A stretch of 64,000 nucleotides of DNA from Prionace glauca (Eukaryota > Chordata > Chondrichthyes > Carcharhiniformes > Carcharhinidae), in assembly GCA_037974335.1 (NCBI GenBank), contig CM075728.1, forward strand, positions 112,587,476 to 112,651,475. Direction: 5' to 3'. Of the stretch, positions 55,801 through 64,000 are shown in pieces (the stretch's first letter is position 1; the number at the start of each line of letters is the position of its first letter). The position numbers and the translations under genes were made by a program. The notes below the pieces were generated by a model, which was not told the origin of the DNA, made no database searches, and saw only the letters and a list, made by a program, of their open reading frames with translations.

Positions 55801-58800
55801 TGCAAATTTGATAAACCAGAATACGACCTCACACACATAGCTGTTCGATGGGCTTTTGGATCACAGACAAATGAGAAAGATATATATGTATTTGATGGAG
55901 GAAATCATTACCCAATCAGAAATGGAGCAAAGATGTTCGATGACGCTTTACGGAAAGGAAATGCTTCACTTTATCTTCCAAATGTACAACTTGATGAAGC
56001 AGGAGAATATACCTGCATAGTCATTGTTACTCCCCGAAGAGAACAAAAGACTTCAGTGATGCAAGTATCTGGTAAGAGAGACTAAATCATTTTCTGATAT
56101 GATAAATAGCTGTTACACTCCCAGTACCAACATGTACTGCTCTAAGTAATAATATTTGTTTGCAATCTACAAAAGGTAATAACCCATTTCAAACATTAAA
56201 CTTTTAGTGAGTGAGCGGCATGGTGGCAGAGGATTAGCACTGCTGCCTGACAGTGCCAGGGATCTGGGTTAAATTCGGGTCTTGAGTGAGTGTGCTGTGT
56301 TAGCACATTCTTCCCATGTCTGCATGGGTTTCCTTTGGGTGTTCCAGTTTCCTCCTACACTGCAAGATGTGCTGCTTAGATGGATTGGTCATGGTAAATT
56401 GCCCCTTAGTGTCCAAAGATGTGCAAATTGGGTGGGTTAGGCATGGTAGATGTGTGGGGTTATGGGGATGGGACTGCAGGGACGAGGGGGTTGTTCTTGA
56501 TAAAATGCTTTTGCAGAGAGTTGCTGCAGACTTGATGGGCTGAATGGCCTCCTTCTGTTCTGTAGGGATTCTATGGTTTTATGGTTCTAGTTCGCTTGGT
56601 GAATCTGAATTCACCAGATACTAACACAATCGCAAAGACTGCAGTTTTTATCTTGTTACATTGGGTGGGGCAGCTGTACTAAGATTACAAAGGTCAGCAT
56701 GAAGCTTGCATGGGACATCGAACAGAACTTTTTTGATTAAATAAATACTTGAAAACTTATAATGGTGATATTGGGGGCAATCTTACCAGAATTTGGCACA
56801 TTCACAGTTCTGGTGGGAACACTAGTGGCAAACCCTCCAGCTTCACTGATCTGTTTTATTTTCAGGGCTTGTCACTTTAACACTTAAAAAGCAGAGTGGG
56901 CAGGGTTTGTGTTGTTGCTCTGGTGGGCAGGGACTCGTAGAGCTGGGAACCATCTCCACAGTGACCAGGTGCCCTGATCCCAATTAAGAATAAATTCCCA
57001 TCCTCACCACAGAGGTATCTGGGGTCTCCTCCTCCCCCCACCACCACAGAGGTATGTGGGGCCTTTATGGGCACAGTGGTTAGCTATGCTGCCTCACAGT
57101 TTCATGGACCTGTGTTCGATTCCCGACTTAAGTGGTCGTGTGTGTGGAGTTTGCACATTCTCCCCGTGTTTGCGTGGCTTTCCTCTGGGTCCTCCAGTTT
57201 CCTCCCGTGGTCAAAAGAAGTGCGGGTTGGATGGATTGGCATGCTAACTTGCTTCTTAGTGTCAGAGGTACTAGCTTGGGTAAATGCATGGGGTTGTGGA
57301 GATAGGGTCTAGGTAGGATTGTAGTCAGTGCAGATTCAATGGGCTGAATGGTCTCCTTCTGCACAATAGGGATTCTATGATTCTATGAACCTGATTATGT
57401 CACCAATAAGGGGTGAGGAAAATCGGAAATTTCCGTCTTGCCAATGGGATTAACGATTTCCAGTTTAGTCTGGATTTTGAAATCCCTTTGGTGATCTTGT
57501 GCACGGAGAGGGTGGGCTCATGATCCTACCCATAGTAAATAAAAATAAGGAAATGGGGGAAATGTTGAGTAATAACTTTGCAACAGTCTTTGTAGTAGAA
57601 AAATACAAGAATAGCTTGTCAGACATCCCAAGGGAACACTAAGAAGTTAGGAACTGAATCAGTGTGGTAGCTTTTCAGATACAGCAACTGGAATGCAGAA
57701 TTCAGGTCTCTCAAAATAAGAAACTGCAACATCTAGCTTAATCTGTGATGACGTATTAACAGCTTACATATCCTGTTCTCTTTCACATAGTCCAGCCAAA
57801 AGTCAGTATATACCAACAAGAAATTGCAACTGCAGATGGTACAGGGCACTTCTTGGTATGCGATGTGAAGGAATTTTATCCTAAACAAGTCAATATTAAT
57901 TGGTTAATGTTACCAGAAGGAAAGAAGGAATATATTTCAAAAAATGAGTCCTTCGAAGATTTAGTTACGAACAGTGATGGAACATTTAGTGTTTCCAGTA
58001 AAATAAGAATTGAACCAACGTTGGATAATCACATTAAGTATACATGTGTGGTGAAGCATAAAACCTTTCTCGGCAATTTTACCCTGGAGTCTGACCAAAT
58101 TGAAGGTAAGGCTTGTTTAGAGACGATTACAAGTTCTTCTCATAATATATTTCTTTGCAATAATGAAGCTCCCAGTTAGATTTCTCTTACATAACATATT
58201 GTTACATTACATATTGTTACAAATTATCTTCTTTTGGTACAAGCATTTTTTTTTAAAATGGACTCATAAAATCCCTACAGTGAAGAAGAAGGCCTTTCAG
58301 CCCTTCAAGTCTATACCAACTCTCCAACACAGCATCTTACCCAGGCCCTATCCCTGTAACCCCACATATTTACCCAACTAATCCCCCTAACCTGCACATC
58401 TGAGGACACTAAGGGGTAATTTAGCATGGCCAATTGACCTATCCTGTCCATCTTTGGACTTTGGGAGGAAACTGGAGCATCCAGAGGAAACCCATGGAGA
58501 CAGGGGAAGATGTGCAAACTCCACACAGACAGTTACCCAAGACCGGAATTGAACCTGGATCCCTGGCACTGTGAAGCAGCAGTGCTAACCATTGTGCCAT
58601 CGTGCCGCCCTGGTGAGGATCACACAGCCAGTTGGAAGTCCAGGGCCCAAACATGTAGGTAATGCTGAGACTCTAAGATCAAGAGTACCTCGATCCCAAA
58701 GTTAAATTAAGCCCCCCCCCCCGACAAAGAGCATTGACCACCCCCCACATAGAAATCAAGAGTCCCCATGGATATAGGGATTTTGCCCAATGGATTTAGG

Positions 58801-61800
58801 GATCCTCCTGCGTGTACATTGGGACATCTCCTACAGAAATTGGGACATCCTGGCAGACAAGGGAAACACTGCCATGCAAGGAAAAACTTGTATGCACAAC
58901 GGCCCCTCGCCAGCACCCCAATTCTCCATGGAAAAGGGAAAACCACAGAAGGGGAACTTCTCCCCCATATGGAAATAGGTAACTCCTCCTGCATGTACCC
59001 CTTGCGAGTGCCTGCTGGATGTGCCCACTTGCATGTGCGAGGATGTCAGATGCAGTGCCTAGGCAAGCCCCTCAACCCACAGGACCCACAGGCATCTCTG
59101 CGCCCCCAGCAGTAGTGATTTGTACTGACGTGACATCACACCTGGGGTGGGGGGAGTGGGTGCTGTGGACGGACGTTACAGTATCAGCCCCATTACTTAG
59201 AATAAAATGTATTTAAATTTATGCAGATCAGGTTTAGACCCTCACTGGGCATGAATCTAATTACAGTCGGTGATGGGAGTGGGGTGGGTATTGGGAACAT
59301 CTTAAACTGAGATCTCGTTGGTGCAAAACCCATTTTTGGCCACTTGTGAGGTTTAGCCGCCAATACAGGATTTGTGATCGTGGTTGTTAAATTGCAGCCT
59401 TTGTTTGTGGAATTTGTTATTTATGTGGACATGTCAGTAATTGAAGCTCGAAACAATCACCTTATTCCTTGCTCTGCTATTCCACATGTTTCTCCCTTTA
59501 TTTAAATCTCAATCTTTTGACTTCCTTCACCCAGCTCTTTAAAGGATTAGTATCACCCTGACACAGATCCCTATTCCACAAACAGCAAGTTTACATAGCA
59601 CAGTTTGCTTGATTAAAAAAGGGAGTGTCAAAGGCAGGCGCGCAATTACACTACATGAACTCTGAACTTCATACTGGAATTGATCATTAAACACTGATTA
59701 TGGTTAGAGTTCGACCGGTGTTCTTGCTCCTCCTTACCTGATAAAAAGATTGAAATTTTAAAATTTTGTTGGAAGCGGGAGTGATTACTAAAGAATTCTT
59801 AAACAGGCAGAGCAGAAAGCTGCTCTACACATTGTAGGGACATTTTCCATAGTGGGTCCTTCAACAAGGGTTAGACTCCTAAGCAACAAATCCAAAGGAC
59901 CTGGTGCCTGTTATAGCAACCTCAACTAAAAAGTTTGTTTCAGATTAAATTTGCCACAGCAGTGTGCATTTCACATGGATATGTGGGTTGGAATTTTACT
60001 GCCCTGCCTGCCACGGGAATCAGTGAAGGTGAGAGGTGGACCGTGGAAAGATACATTGACCTCAGGGTAAGCAAGGCTGTAAAATCCTGCACATAATGTA
60101 TACCAATTTCCTGACTGCATTTTCGAGGAAATAATCAGATCTGACTGATAGAATGGGGCACATATGTCTTCCAGTGATTATATACAAATTGTGCAATTAT
60201 TTATTGTCTAGTTTTCTGAGATTGGTTTATGTTTTATACTTTAACAGAACATACACCTGAAGGAGCAATTATCGCAGGAATCTGTGCCTTTGCTGTGTTA
60301 TGTTTAGGAGCATGTTTAGGAGTCTATTGCTGGATCAAAAAATGTAAAGGTACGGTCCTTTTCATTTCCAAACAGAACTACAAATGCTTAAGTAAGAACT
60401 ACGTGGATTTTGGATTTTTAAAGGCACTAAAGAAGTTGAATATGTGTTGTTAATGGGCGCTATCTTTCCCCTTAATTACTGAATCTCCTACAAATACCAC
60501 ACTAATCTTCTCTCCCCTTATTTTTGACAGCCTGCTGCTCCAATGATGCCATTATTCATATTCTGGCTATCTCTCTGAATATCCACACTGGTAACAGGTA
60601 TATTGTGTCTGTTACATAGGATCAATTTCCAGGTTTCGATCTAACCTGTGCTCCCCTTCATCTGCACACAACTGGTCACAGCAATCTTATTCTGAACTTG
60701 TACTTCTTTATAAGATGTCACCAAAGTCTTCAGTGGCCAGGAACTGTTTCCATCCTTATGTATCAGAGCACCTTCACTTCACAATCGGGCTCAATGATTC
60801 TGAGCCAGAGCGATTTGAAGTACCAACATCCACTGCAGATATATTTGTCTGGAGCTACCTCACAGTCCAGAGTCACTCACCGACTGCAGCCCAGACAAAA
60901 ATCCTGCTCTGCTATAACGTAGTATAAATTTTATAATCATCAGGATGGGTTCAGCTTCATTTTACCTGAACAACGGAAGAGTTGAGACAAATGTTTCATT
61001 TGAGTGATATCATAAATTCCTAATTAAACGACAATCCGCAATGGCATTGGTAAAAAATTCTCACATTCAGGATCAGCTTAGATAGTTTGTGTGCCTGTTA
61101 ATATATTTTGATTACGTTGTTCTTTCAGAACCAAGCAATCGAGAAGAAACTGAAGATGAAAGTAGCAGAGCTCATCTTTTAAGAGGTAAATACTTATGCT
61201 GAGTACACAGTTTCTGTTCTCAGCAATTTAACCTGAATTTAGACATTTATTTAACAACAATTAAGAGTCAGATATTATCAGAATGAATTTCAGTGAGAAA
61301 GGGCACCCCCAACTTTTTATTATCTAGGCCTTTTCAAAAGTTGGTTCAACATCACCGAGGAGATTCTTGGGCAGTGACTGAAATGCAGACATTATGTAAA
61401 TTATTGCAGAAATATGCACATCAACGTCCTAAAAATAACAAATAACCAATGAATAGGGCACTCAGTAGAACCTCCGCCACATCATGTTAACTCATCGTTA
61501 TTACAATCATGTCAAGCTATTTCCCTGTTTGGATGGTGGTCTGCAAGTATAGAGCAGAAAAATAAATCTTTTTATTCAGAGCTTCCACCTCATGGAGGAG
61601 ACTTCAGGCCAATTCACATTCAACAACCTGTTCTGAAAACACTGCTCACATTTTGACAGCTGTGACAAATTTGACCACAGCAGCTGAATGAATTCACAAC
61701 ATTAAAAAGGTCAATTTGCCCTATCTCCCAATGATTATGGCTCAAAGAACAACACAGCATGGGAAACAGGCCCTTCGGCCCAACGAGCCTGCGCCGCCAT

Positions 61801-63258
61801 TTTAACATTGAGTCCCCTTTCCACCCATGACCCTTGTCTATGCTTATGGCACTCCACATTGAGGGAAGACTAATTTAGGGACAATTTGTTGCACCAATCA
61901 GCCTACTAGCACATCTTTGGGGTGTGGGAGGAAACCGGAGCACCCGGTGAAAACCCATGCAAGCATGGGGAGAATGTGCAAACTTCCACAGACACTGGCC
62001 CAAATCCATGTATCTGCACAGCAAACAGTGATAGTCACTGAGCTGTTGTGTTGCCCAGCATCTGGTCCAGTTTAAGCGTACACTAACGACATGAAGTACT
62101 AGGCTATTCTCGAAACAACCAAGAGCAGCCCTCGTACGACCCATCGTGTGTATGTCCCTTGTTGGACAACAAGGCGGACCGAAGCACCTGTGGATTAAAA
62201 GAGAAAAACATCAGTATCATCCACATCCTTATACACACATTCAAGGGAATCCCCAAGTGAAAACAAATGAGCCAGAAAATATGTTGATTCCCAGGGACAT
62301 CCCAAGGCTCCTGAACCTTATTTAAAACAGTCTCCAATATCCCTCCATCTCCATCCCGCTCATGTGCCTATCCAAGTAACGCTTAAACAACTCCAGCGTA
62401 CCTACTTCCACCACCTTGCTTGGCAGTGCATTCCATACCCCCACTACCCTCTGTGTGGAAAAACCTCCCTCTAACATCCGAATTATACCTCGCACCCCCC
62501 TCACCCTAAGCCCGTGGCCCCTCGTAATGTGCTCCATTAAAAAAAAACAGGATCTAGATCCAGATACATATTTTCACCAAAAACTAATCGTCTCTTTCTT
62601 GGGACATCTCCTACTGTGCACCAGTAGTATTTCTCTGATAAAGAAATCTAGCACGAGGGGGCATGGCTTTAAATTAAGGGGTGGTAGTTATCGGACGGAT
62701 GTCAGGGGTAGGTTCTTTACCCAGAGGGTGGTGAGGGATTAGAATGCCCTGCCTGCTGCAGTTGTAAATGCGCCTAGTTTGGGGGCATTTAAGAGATCCG
62801 TGGATAGGTTTATGGACAAAAAGGGATTGGTTTAGGTTAGTGGGTCATTGTTTTTGTAACTGGTTGGCGCAACATCGTGGGCCGAAGGGCCTGTTCTGCG
62901 CTGTAATGTTCTATGTTCTATGTTCTAAGTTTCACTGAAATCAGGCCATTCAGTTTTGAGATACAATTGGGGCGATTTTGAAACTGCACACTCCGTGTAC
63001 GGGAATGGCGGTGCGTGTTCAAAATCCGGAGAGCGCAATTTGTGCTGTCCAGTTTCCGAGTGCCGATCTTTCCAGCCTCTTGCCAGTGGAGCGGTATGAA
63101 ACATTGTGGTGGGATGGCAGTACGCTCCTTTTAACACATTAGCATGTCATTAACAACACTTTCTCCAGATCTTCCGCTCTCACCAGATACGCTGTCTCCA
63201 TTTACAACAGGTTCAACCAGACATAAACCTGTCATGGGATTCTTCCCGGGGCGTAACG
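43762..63258 (+). CDS. B7-H6-like NK-ligand gene (multi-exon, may run past the last exon)
   Basis: Exons: 43762-43813, 55733-56071, 57791-58105, 60248-60349, 61129-61185 and possibly 63169-63258. Every junction is phase 1 with GT/AG ends, the standard for Ig-domain exons. The product would be a type I cell-surface protein: signal peptide, IgV, IgC1, a transmembrane segment without charged residues and a short acidic tail. The V motif ASLYLPNVQLDEAGEYTC and the text IVIVTP resemble human B7-H6 (ASLRLPGIQLEEAGEYRC, EVVVTP). The C1 motifs FYPKQVNINW, DGTFSVSS and CVVKH resemble FYPEAINITW, DGTFNVTS and CVVRH. B7-H6 is a ligand of the NK receptor NKp30 and is expressed on stressed or tumour cells. 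Partner and function in this species are inferred. NKp30 itself is unlikely, because it has a single V domain and a charged transmembrane residue. Confidence 0.75.
44765..45150 (+). mobile_element. CR1 LINE tail inserted in the retrovirus fossil
   Basis: It encodes the RT C-terminal end (SLPIEVVEAASLNIFK type) and finishes in TTCTTATG repeats. Orientation is opposite to the fossil. A tgtatt string occurs at both edges and may be the target duplication. Confidence 0.8.
45871..47800 (-). mobile_element. CR1 LINE, 5'-truncated, inserted in the retrovirus fossil
   Basis: About 1.93 kb with an open RT frame from TKKLIKEGRRSYEAGLALN to the stop and an intact [10 protein letters not shown] box. The 3' end lies at low coordinates (aacataagaacataag). 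The pentamer cactc occurs beside both ends (45864-45868 and 47801-47805). The endonuclease is absent because of 5' truncation. It is nearly identical to the full-length copy at 38034. Confidence 0.85.
48905..49098 (-). mobile_element. CR1 LINE 3' end inserted in the retrovirus fossil
   Basis: Only about 195 bases: the reverse TTCTTATG tail at 48905, 3' UTR, and the last codons up to the AASLNIF region. It lies within the nucleocapsid part of the fossil. Confidence 0.8.
50129..50257 (+). mobile_element. SINE head only (chimeric SINE family)
   Basis: It matches 24231-24357 nearly base for base (ctcttggatgttgcttcggg to atttgggcctgtgt) and stops exactly where the HE1-like core begins in that copy. 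It sits in the leader region of the retrovirus fossil. Confidence 0.65.
51295..51312 (-). other. Retroviral primer-binding site, tRNA-Pro type (fossil)
   Basis: On the minus strand it reads TGGGGGCTCGTCCGGAAT, two bases after the LTR end. It matches 17 of 18 bases of the site used by murine leukaemia viruses for tRNA-Pro. This supports the class I assignment. Confidence 0.8.
51315..51964 (-). mobile_element. LTR of the retrovirus fossil (5' side)
   Basis: About 650 bases with TGTTATCGG at its start and CTAACA at its end on the minus strand, the TG..CA form of an LTR. A polyadenylation signal (AATAAA) lies near 51378-51383, close to the primer site end. The left border is fixed by the primer site. 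The right border is inferred from the TG start. Confidence 0.65.
51965..52155 (-). mobile_element. CR1-like LINE tail
   Basis: Minus-strand translation gives NFFTQRVVTVWNALPGRMAE and YLARHNIQGYG. It abuts the LTR. Its lineage is like that at 16372-16666 (HNIQGCG). Confidence 0.65.
52320..54400 (-). mobile_element. Old CR1 LINE: RT and endonuclease remains
   Basis: Minus-strand pieces run from the RT core near 52860 through KINRSPGPDNLHPRILKEVA (53170-53544) and a linker (53688-53957, WITKEIRYKLARKKNC) to endonuclease remains near 54300. The frame is broken often, so it is dead. It is interrupted by the SINE at 52396-52715. Its divergence is like the old CR1 at 19060-22480. Confidence 0.7.
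52396..52715 (+). mobile_element. tRNA-derived SINE, second family
   Basis: The head has an A-box-like tggtgcagtgg and a B-box-like ggtttgaatctc, then a body (aatttccaga-type and accattgtcaattgttgtaa) and a tail (ggcttacatgtgactccaga). Such A and B boxes are the RNA polymerase III promoter of tRNA-derived SINEs. The tail matches the fragment at 22125-22335. Confidence 0.75.
54490..54960 (+). mobile_element. CR1-like RT fragment, plus strand
   Basis: It encodes ASWVPQGSVLEPQISMLI, then an FSDDTNIYGNINCEED box and a thumb-like stretch (KAIKKANGMLNFVEMG). It is degraded, and is followed immediately by an inverted CR1 piece at 54962. Confidence 0.6.
54961..55085 (-). mobile_element. CR1-like fragment, minus strand
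   Basis: The stretch tcacctctcattctcctaaa to aaccctcttatccc is the reverse of a CR1 ORF2 C-terminal region. The head-to-head layout with 54490-54960 could reflect a 5' inversion or two separate insertions. Confidence 0.45.
55218..55475 (-). mobile_element. Old CR1-like LINE tail
   Basis: The text agaaacatagaaaatggagc, then ttaaatatattcagtgagtg, then ttctcctgatgtcaatcct is a degraded reverse CR1 3' end, in the intron shortly upstream of the IgV exon. Confidence 0.6.
55733..56071 (+). CDS. Exon 2: IgV domain
   Basis: Begins after a ttttaaag acceptor and ends before gtaagaga. About 113 residues starting PLELEIFPSPLEISANEDAL. It has the B-strand Cys (LLMCKF), C-strand Trp (AVRWAF) and the F-strand DEAGEYTC signature, with one N-glycosylation site (NAS). 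The G strand ends TSVMQVS. The pattern KGNASLYLPNVQLDEAGEY is a strong B7-H6 hallmark. Confidence 0.85.
56213..56590 (+). mobile_element. HE1-like SINE in intron 2
   Basis: Head catggtggcagaggattagc, core gtttcctttgggtgttccag, with a partial internal duplication of the rtgtccaaagatgtgca part, ending ttctatggttttatggttct. Confidence 0.75.
57064..57389 (+). mobile_element. HE1-like SINE in intron 2, second copy
   Basis: Head gggcacagtggttagctatg with B-box-like gtgttcgattcc, core gtttgcacattctccccgtg, tail ending tctatgattctatgaac. It lies about 400 bases before the IgC1 exon. Confidence 0.8.
57791..58105 (+). CDS. Exon 3: IgC1 domain
   Basis: Begins after tttcacatag and ends before gtaaggct. 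About 105 residues. Typical C1 features are HFLVCDVKEFYPKQVNINW, the DGTFSVSSKIRI E-strand, and YTCVVKHKTF with the second Cys. There are potential glycosylation sites NES and NFT. It joins the transmembrane exon directly, with no separate stalk exon. Confidence 0.85.
58258..58609 (-). mobile_element. HE1-like SINE in intron 3, minus strand
   Basis: Reverse tail (actcataaaatccctacagt), reverse core (gcaaactccacacagacag) and reverse head (accattgtgccatcgtgccg). Confidence 0.8.
58610..60247. other. Remainder of intron 3, nothing recognised
   Basis: A short C run near 58711 and several small open frames with no domain. I see no exon candidates with matching phase here. Confidence 0.4.
60248..60349 (+). 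CDS. Exon 4: transmembrane segment
   Basis: Begins after actttaacag and ends before gtacggtc. It encodes a short connecting peptide (HTPEG), then a hydrophobic run (AIIAGICAFAVLCLGACLGV, then YCWI) and the stop-transfer KKCK. There are no charged residues inside the membrane span, unlike NK receptors that pair with signalling adaptors. Confidence 0.8.
61129..61185 (+). CDS. Exon 5: cytoplasmic tail
   Basis: Begins after gttctttcag and ends before gtaaatac. Nineteen residues, PSNREETEDESSRAHLLR preceded by a Glu from the split codon. Acidic with a dileucine (HLL). No tyrosine motif such as an ITIM is present. Confidence 0.6.
61738..62110 (-). mobile_element. Chimeric SINE with CR1-type tail, minus strand
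   Basis: Minus-strand order: a head like that at 24231 (gctcagtgactatcactgtt), an HE1-like core (tttgcacattctccccatgc) and a tail (gggccgaagggcctgtttcc, then tgttgttctttgagc). It lies in intron 5 of the Ig gene. Confidence 0.7.
62320..62540 (-). mobile_element. CR1-like LINE tail, third subfamily
   Basis: Minus-strand translation reads FSTQRVVGVWNALPSKVVEV, like 23796-24120. It is 5'-truncated. Confidence 0.65.
62645..62927 (+). mobile_element. CR1 LINE tail, TTCTATG subfamily
   Basis: It matches 28825-29121: agcacgagggggcatggctt, then ttctttacccagagggtggt, ending in TTCTATG repeats. Confidence 0.85.
62928..63168. other. Repeat-like intronic sequence
   Basis: It starts gggcgattttgaaactgcac. 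No family could be assigned. It makes the exon proposed at 63169 less certain. Confidence 0.3.
63169..63258 (+). CDS. Possible exon 6: rest of cytoplasmic tail
   Basis: An acceptor (actttctccag) opens a phase-1 frame, DLPLSPDTLSPFTTGSTRHK and on to FFPGRN, before a GTGAGC donor. If that donor is unused the frame ends at a TAG at 63309-63311. The surrounding 62960-63530 looks repeat-like, so this exon is uncertain and the true tail may lie elsewhere or beyond the window. Confidence 0.3.
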
Positions 63259-63311
63259 GTGAGCATAGCCAGAGGACAGAGACATGGCAGAGAAGTGGTC
63301 CAGCCCTTTAG

Positions 63312-64000
63312 CACAGATTGGCACTGCCAAGTTGACACCATGCACACCACCAACCTGGCTATGCCAATCAGTGCCAAGTGTTGGCCCCATTCTGAACCTC
63401 ATGAGGATTCATTCACATTTGGTTGTGGGCCTGGAGCGGATTGAGGAGCAGGGAGTGCCAGTAATGGCTGTGGGCTGGATGGGCACTGGCTCCTTAACTA
63501 CTTTTGGCAGAGTGCCATAAGATCTGTAGAGAAAATCGAAAGGTTTCTCTGGACTGAAACACGCCAGTTTTCTCACCAGAAGCAACATTTTACCATTTTC
63601 GGTAGCTTCTTCCCATTGTTTCCAAACATACAAATAGACTAACAAATGAGCAATAACATTACCTCCAAACACGTTCACTGTGATAGGTTATTCTGGTTTT
63701 TTTTATGTGGCATTGGTTGTGAGCGAAGAGCAGTTTACTATGAGCAGAGGGCAACGTGTCCCTCTTATAAAAGTATCGAGATTTTTTTACATTTAGCTAA
63801 GCAATCAAATAATCCTTAAATTAACAAATATTTTAAAAATTGCCACCTTTAACTTTGTAGCAATCCCATAGTCAAGCACAGAAGTATCACCTTGGATTCT
63901 GTGCTTAAGCCATAGAGTGGAGCTCGAACCCATAACATTATGAATTAACACCAAGATTGCTGCCAATTGAAGTAACTGAATAGTGGAAGGCTGTGTGTAA
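63312..64000. other. 3' flank, nothing recognised
   Basis: No further exon, polyadenylation site or repeat could be assigned with confidence up to the right edge. Confidence 0.35.

Noticed and set aside
55733-58105. Assignment as NKp30 (NCR3) or as a classical antigen-receptor chain
   Set aside because: There is a C1 exon after the V exon, no charged residue in the membrane span, no J-type FGxG motif at the end of V, and the residue pattern fits B7-H6 better.

Overview
The window looks like a piece of a shark (elasmobranch) nuclear genome. It is dense with CR1-family LINEs whose 3' ends are runs of TTCTTATG or TTCTATG. It also carries tRNA-derived SINEs of the HE1 type known from sharks, Penelope-like fold-back elements, PIF/Harbinger-like DNA transposon remains and a few LTR-element fossils. 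I see no bacterial-style operons, tRNA or rRNA genes, or CRISPR. The species cannot be named from the sequence alone.

Layout. 0-5.5 kb: AT-rich DNA with several diverged copies of one local non-coding repeat, plus SINE and LINE pieces. 5.6-11.3 kb: CR1 fragments, including one with an inverted 5' part. 11.6-15 kb: a Penelope-like fold-back and three elements with GGGCCC..ATTTTACC termini. 15-19 kb: mostly unassigned, with a likely LTR and a Ty3/gypsy scrap. 19-25 kb: an old CR1 with endonuclease and RT, further LINE pieces and a chimeric SINE. 25.5-33.5 kb: Harbinger-like remains and SINEs lying inside a second copy of DNA also present at 8.2-15.9 kb. 33.5-42 kb: CR1 copies, including a two-ORF, open, apparently full-length element inserted inside a SINE.

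43.6 kb to the right edge holds the one host gene I can support: a plus-strand, multi-exon gene for a type I membrane protein with signal peptide, IgV, IgC1, one transmembrane segment and a short tail. The V and C1 sequences resemble the NK-cell ligand B7-H6 (NCR3LG1). An interferon-response-like element lies about 75 bp upstream of the start codon. All assigned junctions are phase 1. Intron 1 (about 12 kb) carries an antisense class I retrovirus fossil with a tRNA-Pro-type primer site, which is itself interrupted by three CR1 insertions and a SINE head.

Apart from this gene the coding potential is of transposon origin. The near-identity of the CR1 copies and the open two-ORF copy suggest recent CR1 activity in this lineage. 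Paired blocks at 8-16 kb and 24-37 kb, differing by insertions, allow a relative chronology.
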